64,000 nucleotides of DNA from an uncultured Clostridia bacterium (GCA_934271065.1 CAKQQQ010000002.1:321406-385405), one strand, 5' to 3'; shown: positions 15,325 to 24,697, numbered from the stretch's first letter. Made by a program: numbers and translations. The notes: a model not told the origin generated them from the sequence alone.

Positions 15325-17181
15325 ATGAAACAATTTACCGAAGGAGTATACGACGCCGTAGTCGTCGGCGCGGGACACGCCGGTTGCGAAGCCGCGCTCG
15401 CTCTTGCAAGAACGGGCAACAAAACGGCGATAATTACGATAGACCTTGAAAATATAGCCTTTATGGCGTGCAATCCGTCGATAGGCGGCACGGCGAAAGG
15501 GCATCTCGTACGCGAACTCGACGCGCTCGGCGGAGAAATGGGCGTAAAGGCGGACGAAGCGTGTATGCAGATTAAAATGCTCAACCGCGGCAAGGGCGCG
15601 GCGGTACAGTCTCTGCGCGCGCAAAACGACAAATACCTTTATCACACGCTGATGAAGAAAACGCTCGAAAACACCCCCCTGCTCTCCGTAAAACAATGCG
15701 AAGCGGTTAAAATTCTTACCGAAAACGGTAAGGTTACGGGCGTTCTCACTTCGTTCGGAACGATACTCGAATGTAAAGCCGTAGTCGTTGCGACGGGCGT
15801 GTATCTTAACGGCAGGATAGTGGCCGGCGAATGGGAAAAAAGCAGCGGTCCGTCGGGCTTCGCGCCCGCAAACGGGCTGACCGCAAGCCTTATCGATCTC
15901 GGCTTCAAAGTACGCAGATTCAAAACGGGTACGCCCGCGCGACTCGACTCGCGCACGGTCGATTTTTCCGTTATGGAACGGCAGGACGGCGAAACGAACG
16001 TCTACCCCTTTTCGTTTATGACCGACGGCGTACCGCAAAAACAAGAACCCTGTTATATAACCTACACCAACGCCGAAACGCACTCGATAATACTTAATAA
16101 TCTCGATCGCTCGCCGCTGTATAACGGCAGTATTTTAAGTACCGGACCGAGATACTGCCCGTCTATCGAGACCAAGGTCGTAAGATTTAAGGACAAGGAC
16201 AGACACCAGATTTTTATAGAGCCGGAAGGCTTCGACACCAACGAAGTTTACGTTCAGGGTATGTCCACGTCTCTTCCGCACGACGTGCAACGGGCTATGT
16301 ACCGCTCGGTAAAAGGTCTCGAACGGTGCGAATTTACCCGTTACGCCTACGCGATAGAATACGACTGCATAGACAGTCTCGACCTTAAACCGTCGCTCGA
16401 ATACAAGAAAGTGAGCGGACTTTTCACCGCCGGGCAGATTAACGGCACGAGCGGCTACGAAGAAGCGGCGGCGCAGGGGCTTATCGCCGGAGTGAACGCT
16501 TCGCAATACTTAAAGGGCGCAGAACCGCTCGTTATCCGCCGCGACGAAGGGTATATAGGCGTGCTGATAGACGATCTCGTAACCAAAGGCACGGACGAAC
16601 CCTACCGTATGATGACTTCGCGCGCGGAATACCGCATATTCCTGCGGCAGGACAACGCCGACACCCGTCTTACCGAAAAAGGACGCGCCGTCGGGCTGGT
16701 AAGCGACGCGCGTTACGCGCGGTTTCTGAAAAGAAAAGAACAGATAGCCGAACTCGAAACCAAACTCAACGAGCGTATGCCCCAAAGCAAAGTCGCGGAA
16801 TTCGTCAGAAGCCGCGGCGCGGGCGAAGTGTCGGGCGGCATTACCGTACGCGAGATGATTAAACGGAATATACCGCTCGAAGACGTACGCAAGGAATTCG
16901 GGCTGTTCGACGGCTACCCGTACGACATACTCGAACGCGTAGAAACCGACGCCAGATACGAAGGGTATCTGCAAAAAGGTCTCGAACAGATAGAAAAGGC
17001 AAAAAAACTCGAAGAAAAAAAGTTGCCGCCGGATATAGATTACCTTGCCATAAGCGGATTGAGAGTCGAAGCGCGCGAAAAACTGAACGCCGTCCGCCCC
17101 GAAAATTTAGGTCAGGCGTCGAGAATATCGGGCGTGAACCCCGCGGATATAGCCGTGCTTATGGTCTGCCTGAAAAAGTGA
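15325..17181 (+). CDS. mnmG: tRNA uridine-5-carboxymethylaminomethyl modification enzyme MnmG
   Basis: FAD enzyme that with MnmE makes (c)mnm5U34 in tRNA wobble positions. 618 residues, normal length. The FAD motif VVGAGHAGCEAALA is at about 12-25, followed by NPSIGGTAKGHLV, GTPARLDSRT and NGTSGYEEAAAQGL, all hallmarks of GidA/MnmG. It starts 4 bp after dnaA and is probably cotranscribed. mnmE is not adjacent. No clear Shine-Dalgarno sequence, which suggests coupling to dnaA translation. Confidence 0.97.
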   Translation: MKQFTEGVYDAVVVGAGHAGCEAALALARTGNKTAIITIDLENIAFMACNPSIGGTAKGHLVRELDALGGEMGVKADEACMQIKMLNRGKGAAVQSLRAQNDKYLYHTLMKKTLENTPLLSVKQCEAVKILTENGKVTGVLTSFGTILECKAVVVATGVYLNGRIVAGEWEKSSGPSGFAPANGLTASLIDLGFKVRRFKTGTPARLDSRTVDFSVMERQDGETNVYPFSFMTDGVPQKQEPCYITYTNAETHSIILNNLDRSPLYNGSILSTGPRYCPSIETKVVRFKDKDRHQIFIEPEGFDTNEVYVQGMSTSLPHDVQRAMYRSVKGLERCEFTRYAYAIEYDCIDSLDLKPSLEYKKVSGLFTAGQINGTSGYEEAAAQGLIAGVNASQYLKGAEPLVIRRDEGYIGVLIDDLVTKGTDEPYRMMTSRAEYRIFLRQDNADTRLTEKGRAVGLVSDARYARFLKRKEQIAELETKLNERMPQSKVAEFVRSRGAGEVSGGITVREMIKRNIPLEDVRKEFGLFDGYPYDILERVETDARYEGYLQKGLEQIEKAKKLEEKKLPPDIDYLAISGLRVEAREKLNAVRPENLGQASRISGVNPADIAVLMVCLKK

Positions 17182-17182
17182 T

Positions 17183-17344
17183 ATGAAAGAAGATAAAAAA
17201 CAACCCGAAAAAGAAAAAACCGACGAAAAACTCGTCGCAAACAAACCGCAGACGGTCGTTAAAAAGCCGTACGAATCGGAATTCAAACGCAAATATTTCG
17301 ATTATTACGACGACGTTAAAATCAGCGACCGTCAGGACTGGTAA
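17183..17344 (+). CDS. Unrecognised 53-residue charged protein
   Basis: A small frame that starts one base after the mnmG stop and ends 40 bp before the ABC transporter gene. The protein begins MKEDKKQPEKEKTDEK, is Lys/Glu-rich and low-complexity in its first half, and has a more structured end with YESEFKRKYFDYYDD and a final RQDW. The exact fit between two co-directional genes and the biased codon use like its neighbours make translation plausible. No family is recognised and there is no signal peptide or membrane segment. It could be a precursor or accessory peptide of the exporter downstream, or an unrelated small protein. Confidence 0.5.
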   Translation: MKEDKKQPEKEKTDEKLVANKPQTVVKKPYESEFKRKYFDYYDDVKISDRQDW

Positions 17345-17384
17345 AACGCCTTATCGCGCGACTTTCGCGCAAACCCAAACGCTT

Positions 17385-19118
17385 ATGAAGACGGAAAATT
17401 TCGTTCTCCGCCATTACGGGCGGTACAAACCGAATATAATCGCGATAGCCGCTTTGTCGCTCGTCTCCACACTCTGCTCCCTGTTTATACCGTCGCTGAT
17501 GAAAAACATCGTCGACAAGGGCGTGGCGAACGGGGATTTCGGCAAAATACTGTCGTCGTGCGTCGCAATGCTCGCGCTTGCGGCAGTTTCGTTATGCTCC
17601 GCGATACTTTCGGCCAAACTCGCGGCGCGGCTGTCGAGCGCGGTCTCAACGGACATACGCAACGATATGTTCCGTAAAGTCAATTCCCTTACCTTTGAAG
17701 AGTTCTCGTCGATAGGTACGTCGAGTCTGCTTACCCGCGCCACCGAAGACGTGTTCGTTTTACAGGACGCCGGCGCGTATTTCGCGTCGTCGGTATGCGT
17801 GCCGCTGCTTTTAATCGGCGGAATAGCCGCGTCGTTTTTCGCGGACGTCGCGCTCGCGCTCGTACTCGTATGCGTACTGCCCGTCGTCTGTTTTATAATC
17901 TTCCTGCTCGTCCGCAAAATGGGCAGATTATGGGAAAAATCGGATAAATACTGCGACGCGCAAAACAAAATAGTACGCGAACGCCTTTACGGAATACGCG
18001 TTATCCGCGCGTTCGACAAAGAAGATTACGAACACGCGCGCATAACCTGCGCGACGGATAATATGGCGCATAATCTCGTCAAATCCAACCTGCTCAGCGG
18101 GCTGATAACCCCTATCTGTTCGTGCCTTTTAAGCCTTGCCACCGTCGCGCTCGTGTGCGTGGGGTATTACAGAGCGACGGTAACGTCGGTGATCGGCGCG
18201 GGCGACGTAATAGCCGTCGTGCAGTACGTCGCGCTTATTTCAAACGCGCTTTTAACCACTTTCTGGGTGCTGGCGTTTATACCGCACGTCAAAGTATGCG
18301 GCAGACGCGTCAACGAAGTGCTTGCGCTTAAAGGCTACGCGCCCGTAAAAACTCCGCCCGTAATACGCTCGGGCGACCTTAAACTCGAAAACGTAACCTT
18401 CCGTTACCCCGACGGCAAACTCGACTCGCTCGAAAACGTCACGGCGGTCTTTCCGCAAGGCAAGACGATAGGCGTTATCGGCGGCACGGGCAGCGGAAAA
18501 TCCACGCTTATCAAACTGCTGCTTAAATTCTACCCCGTAACGCGCGGCGAAATAACGCTCGGCGGGGAAAGTTACGAAAATCTCTCCGGCGAAGACGTGC
18601 GCGCAAGCGTGTCCTGCGCCATGCAAAAGAGTATGATTTTCGAAGGAACTCTGCGCGATAACGTTAAAATAGCGAACGAGACGGCAACCGACGCCGAAGT
18701 TACGGCGGCAATCAACGACGCGTGCCTTAAAGAATTCGTCGACGGGCTTGACGACGGGCTTGACTACGCCCTGTCGCAAAGCGGAGCGAACCTTTCGGGC
18801 GGACAGAAACAGCGCGTGAACATTGCCCGCGCGATACTTAAAAAAGCGTCGGTATATATTTTCGACGACAGTTTTTCCGCGCTCGACCTTTTAACCGAAA
18901 AAACGGTACGCGCGCGGCTCGACGAGCGTCTGAAAGGCAAAACGCGGATAATCGTAACGCAAAGGGTATCTTCCGCGCGCAGATGCGACCTTATTTACGT
19001 CTTCGACAACGGCAGAATAGTCGGCGAAGGCGATCACGCGCATCTGATGTCGGACTGCCCTACTTACCGAGAAATTTACCGTTCGCAAACGGGGGAGGAC
19101 GACGATGAAACAGAGTAA
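17385..19118 (+). CDS. ABC exporter half-transporter with degenerate catalytic residues
   Basis: 577-residue membrane-ATPase fusion with six membrane segments (about 1-300) and a C-terminal ATPase. Walker A is GGTGSGKST and the signature is intact (LSGGQKQR). But the catalytic glutamate after Walker B is Asp (YIFDDSFSALD), and the switch histidine is Gln (VTQRVSS). This is the pattern of the inactive-site partner in heterodimeric exporters such as TM287/288 and BmrCD. It overlaps the next gene, its presumed partner, by 14 bp. Substrate unknown; drug, lipid or peptide export are all possible. Confidence 0.9.
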   Translation: MKTENFVLRHYGRYKPNIIAIAALSLVSTLCSLFIPSLMKNIVDKGVANGDFGKILSSCVAMLALAAVSLCSAILSAKLAARLSSAVSTDIRNDMFRKVNSLTFEEFSSIGTSSLLTRATEDVFVLQDAGAYFASSVCVPLLLIGGIAASFFADVALALVLVCVLPVVCFIIFLLVRKMGRLWEKSDKYCDAQNKIVRERLYGIRVIRAFDKEDYEHARITCATDNMAHNLVKSNLLSGLITPICSCLLSLATVALVCVGYYRATVTSVIGAGDVIAVVQYVALISNALLTTFWVLAFIPHVKVCGRRVNEVLALKGYAPVKTPPVIRSGDLKLENVTFRYPDGKLDSLENVTAVFPQGKTIGVIGGTGSGKSTLIKLLLKFYPVTRGEITLGGESYENLSGEDVRASVSCAMQKSMIFEGTLRDNVKIANETATDAEVTAAINDACLKEFVDGLDDGLDYALSQSGANLSGGQKQRVNIARAILKKASVYIFDDSFSALDLLTEKTVRARLDERLKGKTRIIVTQRVSSARRCDLIYVFDNGRIVGEGDHAHLMSDCPTYREIYRSQTGEDDDETE

Positions 19119-20859
19119 AAAAAGCGTTATTCCCCGCCTTATAAAGGAATGTAAACATATAGCGTTGCCGATAGCAATCTCGTCGGTAATAACCCTTTTG
19201 GCGGTAACGCTCGGACTGTACGCGCCGAGCGCGCTCGGCGACCTTACCCAAAAAATCTACGACGTTACCGTCGGCGGACAAACGCCCGACTTTAACGCGT
19301 TTTTGCGTTCCGCCGCGATACTTGCCGCGGTTTACGTCTGCGTGGAGGCTTGCGAATCGCTTTGCAAAGTCATAAACTGCAATACGGTCTCGCGCCACTT
19401 TACCCGAAACATACGCGTACAGATTTCGGATAAAATCTCGCGGATTTCGGTCGGCAAACTCGACGCGACGCCCAACGGCGAAATAATGTCGAGAATGATG
19501 AACGACGTGTCGATGATGAGCGGAACGGTCTATTCGCTGTTCGAGTTATTCATCAGCGGAATCGTAAAACTGATACTTATCGTCGTAACTCTGTTCACGC
19601 TTAACCCGCCCATTGCGGCGATTATCGTGGTAATAGTACCGCTGTCGCTCGTGTTTTCGGCCGTTCTCGCGACGCGCTCTTCAAAATACTTCGCGGAAGT
19701 AAGAAAACTCAACGGCTCGCTTTGCGCGCTTGCCGAAGAAGACTTTACCTGCTTCGACACCGTGCGCGCATTCGACCTTGCCGACAAGCAGAACGCCGAA
19801 TTTGCCGAGCGCGCTAATCGCCTGAGTAAAGCCAACGAACGCGCGACTTTCTATACCACGATAGTCACGCCCGTGATAACGATGACCAACGCGATAACTT
19901 ACTCCATAATCTGTCTGCTCGGCGGATACTTCGCCGTGAGCGGTAAATTCGACGTAGGTACGATAATCAAGATTATATTATACTCGCAAATGCTGCAAGG
20001 GCCGCTGTCGTCGCTTGCGGGCGGGTTTTCGTCGATGCAAAGTACCTTCGCCGCCGCGAGACGGGTTTACGGTTTCCTTGACGAAGACGAGATGACTGCC
20101 GACGCGGGCGAGCCTATCCCCGACGTAAAAGGCGACGTGAGTTTTAACGACGTATGCTTTTCGTACGTTCCCGAACACCCCGTTATACGCGACTTTTCGG
20201 CGGACGTCAAAGCGGGGCAAAAATGCGCGATAGTAGGACCTACCGGCGGCGGCAAAACCACGCTCGTCAACCTGCTTATGCGTTTTTACGAAGTCGATTC
20301 GGGCAGCATAACGCTCGACGGCAAAGACATACGCAGTTACTCGCGAAAGGACGTAAGATCGACCTTCCAGATGGTATTGCAGGAGACTTGGTTGTTTTCG
20401 GGTACGGTACGCGACAACGTCGCTTACGGAAAAGAAAACGCTACGCAAGCCGAAATAGAAGACGCGTGCAAACGCGCCCGCGTAGACGATTTTATACGCA
20501 GTCTGCCCGACGGATACGATACGGTAATAAACGAAGAATCGACTAATATTTCGAGCGGACAAAAACAACTTCTGACGATAGCGCGGGCGTTTCTCGCCGA
20601 CAGAAAATTACTTATTCTCGACGAAGCGACTTCGAGCGTAGACACCCGCACCGAAGTGCTTATACAAAAATCGATGCGCGAACTGATAAAAGGCAGAACG
20701 AGTTTCGTTATAGCGCACAGGCTGTCTACCGTTACCGACGCGGACGTGATACTCGTCGTAGCGGGCGGAAGGCTCGTAGAAAAAGGCACGCACGAAGAAT
20801 TGCTTAAAAAACGCGGGTTCTATTACGATATTTTTATGAGCCAGTTCGACGCGGAATAA
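19105..20859 (+). CDS. ABC exporter half-transporter, catalytic partner
   Basis: 584-residue partner of the preceding gene with an N-terminal six-helix membrane domain and ATPase. Walker A is GPTGGGKTT, Walker B ends in the normal LILDEATSSVD and the switch histidine is present (IAHRLST). Its signature is changed to ISSGQKQ. Combined with the preceding subunit, one composite ATP site is fully canonical (this Walker A/B plus the partner's LSGGQ) and the other is degenerate, as expected for a heterodimer. A PqqD-like gene follows about 125 bp downstream. Confidence 0.92.
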   Translation: MKQSKKSVIPRLIKECKHIALPIAISSVITLLAVTLGLYAPSALGDLTQKIYDVTVGGQTPDFNAFLRSAAILAAVYVCVEACESLCKVINCNTVSRHFTRNIRVQISDKISRISVGKLDATPNGEIMSRMMNDVSMMSGTVYSLFELFISGIVKLILIVVTLFTLNPPIAAIIVVIVPLSLVFSAVLATRSSKYFAEVRKLNGSLCALAEEDFTCFDTVRAFDLADKQNAEFAERANRLSKANERATFYTTIVTPVITMTNAITYSIICLLGGYFAVSGKFDVGTIIKIILYSQMLQGPLSSLAGGFSSMQSTFAAARRVYGFLDEDEMTADAGEPIPDVKGDVSFNDVCFSYVPEHPVIRDFSADVKAGQKCAIVGPTGGGKTTLVNLLMRFYEVDSGSITLDGKDIRSYSRKDVRSTFQMVLQETWLFSGTVRDNVAYGKENATQAEIEDACKRARVDDFIRSLPDGYDTVINEESTNISSGQKQLLTIARAFLADRKLLILDEATSSVDTRTEVLIQKSMRELIKGRTSFVIAHRLSTVTDADVILVVAGGRLVEKGTHEELLKKRGFYYDIFMSQFDAE

Positions 20860-20983
20860 ATCCGTCGAAAAATTCCGACAGGTCAGGCAGATAGCCACAT
20901 ATACGTTGAATACGCGTCTGCGGACGAAAATTTTCTTTCCGTCCGACGGCGAACTAAATAAAAAAATTAAAGGAGCAAAAACA

Positions 20984-21250
20984 ATGAAAGTAAGAGAAGG
21001 GTTCGTCATAAGGACCGTCGGCGATAAAAAATACGCCGTGGCAACGGGCGAAGCGTGCAAGCACTTCAAAGGAATGCTTACGCTTAACGAAATGGGCGCG
21101 TTGATATTCGACGCGATGAAAAAAGACGTTACCGTAGACGAAATAGTCGAGCGTATTCTTTCGGAATACGACGCCACGAAAGAACAGGTAACCGCCGACG
21201 TTACCGAATTCGTCGAGCAACTGAAAGCGGCGGATATAATAACCGACTGA
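20984..21250 (+). CDS. PqqD-like peptide-recognition protein
   Basis: 88-residue protein starting at ATG 20984 after AAAGGAG. The pattern 'LNEMGALIFDAM....TVDEIVERILSEYDATKEQVTADVTEFVEQLKAADII', given here only in outline, is that of PqqD: small winged-helix RiPP-recognition proteins that present precursor peptides to maturases. In the sequence one sees MGALIFDAM, DEIVERILSEYDA and DVTEFVEQL. No radical SAM maturase or obvious precursor is in the window; the heterodimeric exporter upstream is the only possible pathway partner. Last gene of the plus-strand block. Confidence 0.75.
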   Translation: MKVREGFVIRTVGDKKYAVATGEACKHFKGMLTLNEMGALIFDAMKKDVTVDEIVERILSEYDATKEQVTADVTEFVEQLKAADIITD

Positions 21251-21277
21251 TCGGCGATATTTTAACCGATACGCAAA

Positions 21278-21319
21278 AAGGGCGGCGGAGTTGAAAATAT
21301 TTTCAACTCCGCCGCCCTT
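21278..21319. terminator. Bidirectional terminator between pqqD-like gene and clpB
   Basis: A perfect 42-base palindrome (21-bp arms, centre GAAAATATTTTC) between two convergent genes. On the minus strand it is followed by five T, so it is a strong terminator for clpB; on the plus strand only a short TTAT follows. Confidence 0.9.
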
Positions 21320-21383
21320 ATCGTTCAGCGTTTTCCGACCGTAAGTCGGGATATTTTATCCGACGCCAACCACCGCCACGCGA

Positions 21384-23972
21384 TTAACGCTTGTATACGG
21401 TCAACGCGTCGCCGTCGTAATCGACTACCGCCGTGTCGCCCGCCGCAAAATAGTTGCCGATTATCTTTTTGGCAATTATCGTCTCTACCGAGTGCTGAAT
21501 AAATCTCTTTAACGGTCTCGCGCCGTAAACGGGATCGTAACCGTTATCGATTATATATTCTTTCGCGGAAGACGTTACGTCAAGGCTTATCTGCTGCTCG
21601 GCAAGTCTCGACCTTAAACTTTCGAGCATAAGATCGACTATCTTACCGATCTCGCTCTTCTGCAAAGGTTTATAAAAGACTATTTCGTCAAGCCTGTTCA
21701 AAAATTCGGGGCTGAAACTCGTCTTCAACAACCGCGTGACTTCGGCTTTCGCTTCTTCTTTTATTTCGCCGTGTTCGTCTATGCCGTCGAGTATCGCCGA
21801 CGAGCCGAGATTGGACGTAAGAATGATGACGGTGTTCTTGAAATCGACCGTTCTGCCCTGCGAATCTGTAATTCTGCCGTCGTCAAGCACCTGCAACAGT
21901 ACGTTGAACACGTCGGGGTGAGCCTTTTCTATTTCGTCGAACAACACTACCGAGTAGGGTTTTCTTCTTACCGCTTCGGTAAGTTGACCGCCGTCTTCGA
22001 AACCGACGTATCCCGGAGGCGCGCCGATAAGACGGGAGACCGAGAATTTTTCCATATACTCGCTCATATCCAGCCTTATAAGATTCTTCTCGTCGTCGAA
22101 AAGCACTTTGGCAAGCGTTTTGGCAAGTTCGGTTTTACCTACGCCGGTAGGACCTAAGAACAGGAACGAGCCGAGCGGACGCGTCGGATCGGCAATACCC
22201 GCTCTCGCCCTTAAAATGGCTTCCGCAACCGTTCTTACCGCTTCGTCCTGACCGATTACGCGTTTATGCAGTATATCTTCGAGCGAAAGGAGTTTTTCTC
22301 TTTCGCCTTCCATAAGTTTGGATACGGGTATACCCGTCCAGCGACAGACGATTTTAGCGATGTCTTCTTCGGTTACTTTGTCGTGAAGAAGGTCGGTGTT
22401 GTCGTCCGAAAGGGCTTTACTCTCCTGCTCGGAAAGTTGTTTTTTGAGTTCCGGCAACTTGCCGTAACGCAGTTCCGCAGCCTTGTTAAGGTCGTATTCC
22501 CGTTCGGCTTTTTCGGCTTCGCGGTTGACGAGTTCGATCTCTTCGCGCAGTTTCTGCACTTTGTTGATCGAGTCTTTTTCGGTTTGCAGTCTGGCGTTCA
22601 TCGCCGCGTATTTTTCTTTAAGGTCGGCAATTTCTTTGCGCAGACCTTCGAGCCTTGCGACGGAAAGTTTATCCGTCTCTTTTTTAAGCGAAGTCTCTTC
22701 TATTTCGAGCGTCATTATCTTACGTTTTACGTCTTCCATTTCGCTCGGCATAGAGTTCATTTCGGTCTTTATGTTGGCGCACGCTTCGTCCACGAGATCG
22801 ATTGCCTTATCGGGCAAAAATCTGTCGGTAATATACCTGTCGGAAAGCGTTGCCGCCGCAATCAGCGCGCCGTCCTGAATCTTGACGCCGTGATAAACTT
22901 CGTAACGCTCTTTCAAACCCCTTAATATGGTAACGGTGTCTTCCACGCTCGGCTCGTTGACGAGTACGGGCTGGAATCTACGCTCCAAAGCGGGATCTTT
23001 TTCGATATATTTACGATACTCGTCGAGAGTGGTCGCGCCGATACAATGCAGTTCGCCCCTTGCGAGCATAGGTTTAAGCAGGTTGCCCGCGTCCATTGCG
23101 CCGTCGGTCTTGCCCGCGCCGACGATGGTATGCAGTTCGTCGATGAAAAGAATGATTTTGCCTTCGCTCTTCTTCACTTCGGAAAGCACCGCTTTAAGCC
23201 TTTCTTCAAATTCGCCGCGGTATTTCGCGCCCGCGATCAACGCGCCCATATCCAAAGAGAACAGTTTTCTGTCTTTAAGATTTTCGGGTACGTCGCCTTT
23301 CATTATTCTTATGGCAAGCCCTTCCGCTATCGCGGTTTTACCTACGCCCGCTTCGCCTATCAGCACGGGGTTGTTTTTGGTCTTACGCGAAAGAATACGA
23401 ATAACGTTTCTTATTTCTTCGTCTCTGCCGATTACCGGATCGAGTTTGCCCGTACGCGCCCTTTCTACCAGATCCGCGCCGTACTTGTTCAGAACGTCGT
23501 AAGTGTCTTCGGGATTTTCGCTCGTAACCCTTACGTTACCGCGCACTTCCATAAGCGCTTTCATATACGAGTTCTTATCTATGCCGACGGAATCGAAAAT
23601 CTTACGCACTTCGGCGTTGGGTTTTTCGATAAGCCCGTAGAACAGATGCTCGACCGAAACGAATTCGTCTTTCATATCGGCGGCCTGTTTTTCGGCAACG
23701 TCGAACGCTTCGTTGAGCGCGGAAGTTATATACTCGCCTTCGCCGTTCGACACCTTGACTATTCTGCTCACCGCTTCTTCGGCAGAACGCTCGATAACCG
23801 TCTTATTTACCCCGATTTTACTCAATAACTGCGGAATTAAACCGCCGTCCTGGGTTAAAAGCGCGAGCAACAAATGCTGTTGATCGATTTCTCTGTTGCC
23901 GTTTTCACGGGCGAGTTTTTGCGCCGAATTTACCGCCTCGACGCTTTTAGCGGTCAATTTCTGCATATTCAT
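21384..23972 (-). CDS. clpB: Disaggregase ClpB
   Basis: Hsp100 hexameric ATPase (862 residues) that extracts proteins from aggregates with DnaK. In order: N-domain, first AAA+ module with GEAGVGKTAIAEGLA, the coiled-coil M-domain (about 410-525, rich in KLSVARLEGLRKEIADL-type heptads), and the second AAA+ module with GPTGVGKTELAKTLA and GAPPGYVGFEDGG. No ClpP-binding IGF loop is evident, as expected for ClpB. Its ATG overlaps the stop of an upstream ribbon-helix-helix gene (ATGA), so expression depends on that gene's promoter. Confidence 0.97.
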   Translation of the reverse strand: MNMQKLTAKSVEAVNSAQKLARENGNREIDQQHLLLALLTQDGGLIPQLLSKIGVNKTVIERSAEEAVSRIVKVSNGEGEYITSALNEAFDVAEKQAADMKDEFVSVEHLFYGLIEKPNAEVRKIFDSVGIDKNSYMKALMEVRGNVRVTSENPEDTYDVLNKYGADLVERARTGKLDPVIGRDEEIRNVIRILSRKTKNNPVLIGEAGVGKTAIAEGLAIRIMKGDVPENLKDRKLFSLDMGALIAGAKYRGEFEERLKAVLSEVKKSEGKIILFIDELHTIVGAGKTDGAMDAGNLLKPMLARGELHCIGATTLDEYRKYIEKDPALERRFQPVLVNEPSVEDTVTILRGLKERYEVYHGVKIQDGALIAAATLSDRYITDRFLPDKAIDLVDEACANIKTEMNSMPSEMEDVKRKIMTLEIEETSLKKETDKLSVARLEGLRKEIADLKEKYAAMNARLQTEKDSINKVQKLREEIELVNREAEKAEREYDLNKAAELRYGKLPELKKQLSEQESKALSDDNTDLLHDKVTEEDIAKIVCRWTGIPVSKLMEGEREKLLSLEDILHKRVIGQDEAVRTVAEAILRARAGIADPTRPLGSFLFLGPTGVGKTELAKTLAKVLFDDEKNLIRLDMSEYMEKFSVSRLIGAPPGYVGFEDGGQLTEAVRRKPYSVVLFDEIEKAHPDVFNVLLQVLDDGRITDSQGRTVDFKNTVIILTSNLGSSAILDGIDEHGEIKEEAKAEVTRLLKTSFSPEFLNRLDEIVFYKPLQKSEIGKIVDLMLESLRSRLAEQQISLDVTSSAKEYIIDNGYDPVYGARPLKRFIQHSVETIIAKKIIGNYFAAGDTAVVDYDGDALTVYKR

Positions 23973-24604
23973 AAAATCACTTCCTTTACGGATACGTCGG
24001 CTGCGTATTCCTTTTCGACTTCGAGACGAGCGGCAGGCTCGTTATCGAGATCCGCAAAATAAATACGCAGATACTTATCAAAATCGGCGACGTAGGCGGC
24101 TATCGCGCGCCCCGCCGTTTCCGCGTTCATACCTTCCGGACGAACGAACACCCTTACGAATCGGAAACCGTCGTACGCGTACGCCCGCTCTCCGATATAT
24201 TTCTTTTCAAGCCCGATGAAAAACGAATAAAACTTTTCCATAATCCGCAAAAGCGAATCGTTTTTCGTACGGAGCGTTATTTTGAGTTGCCCCAACGCCC
24301 CTTCGGGGAAAAGTTCTATCGAATATTTCACGGTGGGATTATACCTGTACGCAAGCGCGCTCTGGACGGACGCCATATAGTCCGAAGCCTGACTTAAAAA
24401 CCTTAACCCCGAACACCCCGCTATCATTCTTTCCATATTATCGAAGACGTTATTCATCTTCATTTCTATGGTCTCTTCTTCAAGGTACTCGGCAAGCACT
24501 CTGTCAATCATCGCCGAGCGGCTTATACCTTTTTTATACGCCGCCGCGTCGATTCTGCTAACCAGATCGTCGCTTAAAAGTACGCTGTAAACCGATTTCT
24601 TCAT
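23969..24604 (-). CDS. Ribbon-helix-helix protein coupled to clpB
   Basis: 211 residues. The first 45 (MKKSVYSVLLSDDLVSRIDAAAY..., then GISRSAMIDRVLAEYLE) form a ribbon-helix-helix DNA-binding domain of the CopG/MetJ type. The remaining 160 residues are not recognised; they contain a strand-rich part (TVKYSIELF, QLKITLRTKN) and FRFVRVFVRPEG, and could sense a ligand or multimerise. It is the first gene of a two-gene operon with clpB and overlaps it by 4 bp. Autoregulation of the operon is a reasonable inference because repeated CATTTTTA sites lie upstream of its promoter. Function otherwise unknown. Confidence 0.7.
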   Translation of the reverse strand: MKKSVYSVLLSDDLVSRIDAAAYKKGISRSAMIDRVLAEYLEEETIEMKMNNVFDNMERMIAGCSGLRFLSQASDYMASVQSALAYRYNPTVKYSIELFPEGALGQLKITLRTKNDSLLRIMEKFYSFFIGLEKKYIGERAYAYDGFRFVRVFVRPEGMNAETAGRAIAAYVADFDKYLRIYFADLDNEPAARLEVEKEYAADVSVKEVIL

Positions 24605-24630
24605 ATTCCGCTCCTTTTATTTACAGCAAT

Positions 24631-24659
24631 ATTGTACGCCTTATTATATAATTTGTCAA
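24631..24659 (-). promoter_or_regulatory. Consensus sigma-A promoter of the RHH-clpB operon
   Basis: Minus-strand TTGACA, 17-bp spacer, TACAAT, about 27 bp before the start codon. Confidence 0.85.
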
Positions 24660-24660
24660 G

Positions 24661-24697
24661 CATTTTTAATAACTTTGTTTACATTTTTATAAAAATG
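24661..24697. promoter_or_regulatory. Candidate operator: repeated CATTTTTA sites
   Basis: CATTTTTA occurs at 24661-24668 and 24682-24689, and inverted at 24690-24697, the last two making a perfect 16-base palindrome CATTTTTATAAAAATG. They lie directly upstream of the -35 box. RHH proteins typically bind short direct or inverted repeats of this kind; the AT-rich composition means chance cannot be excluded. Confidence 0.4.

Noticed and set aside
21278..21319. Perfect 42-base palindrome as a protein-binding or attachment site
   Set aside because: Position between convergent stop codons and the adjoining T run make a terminator the simpler explanation.
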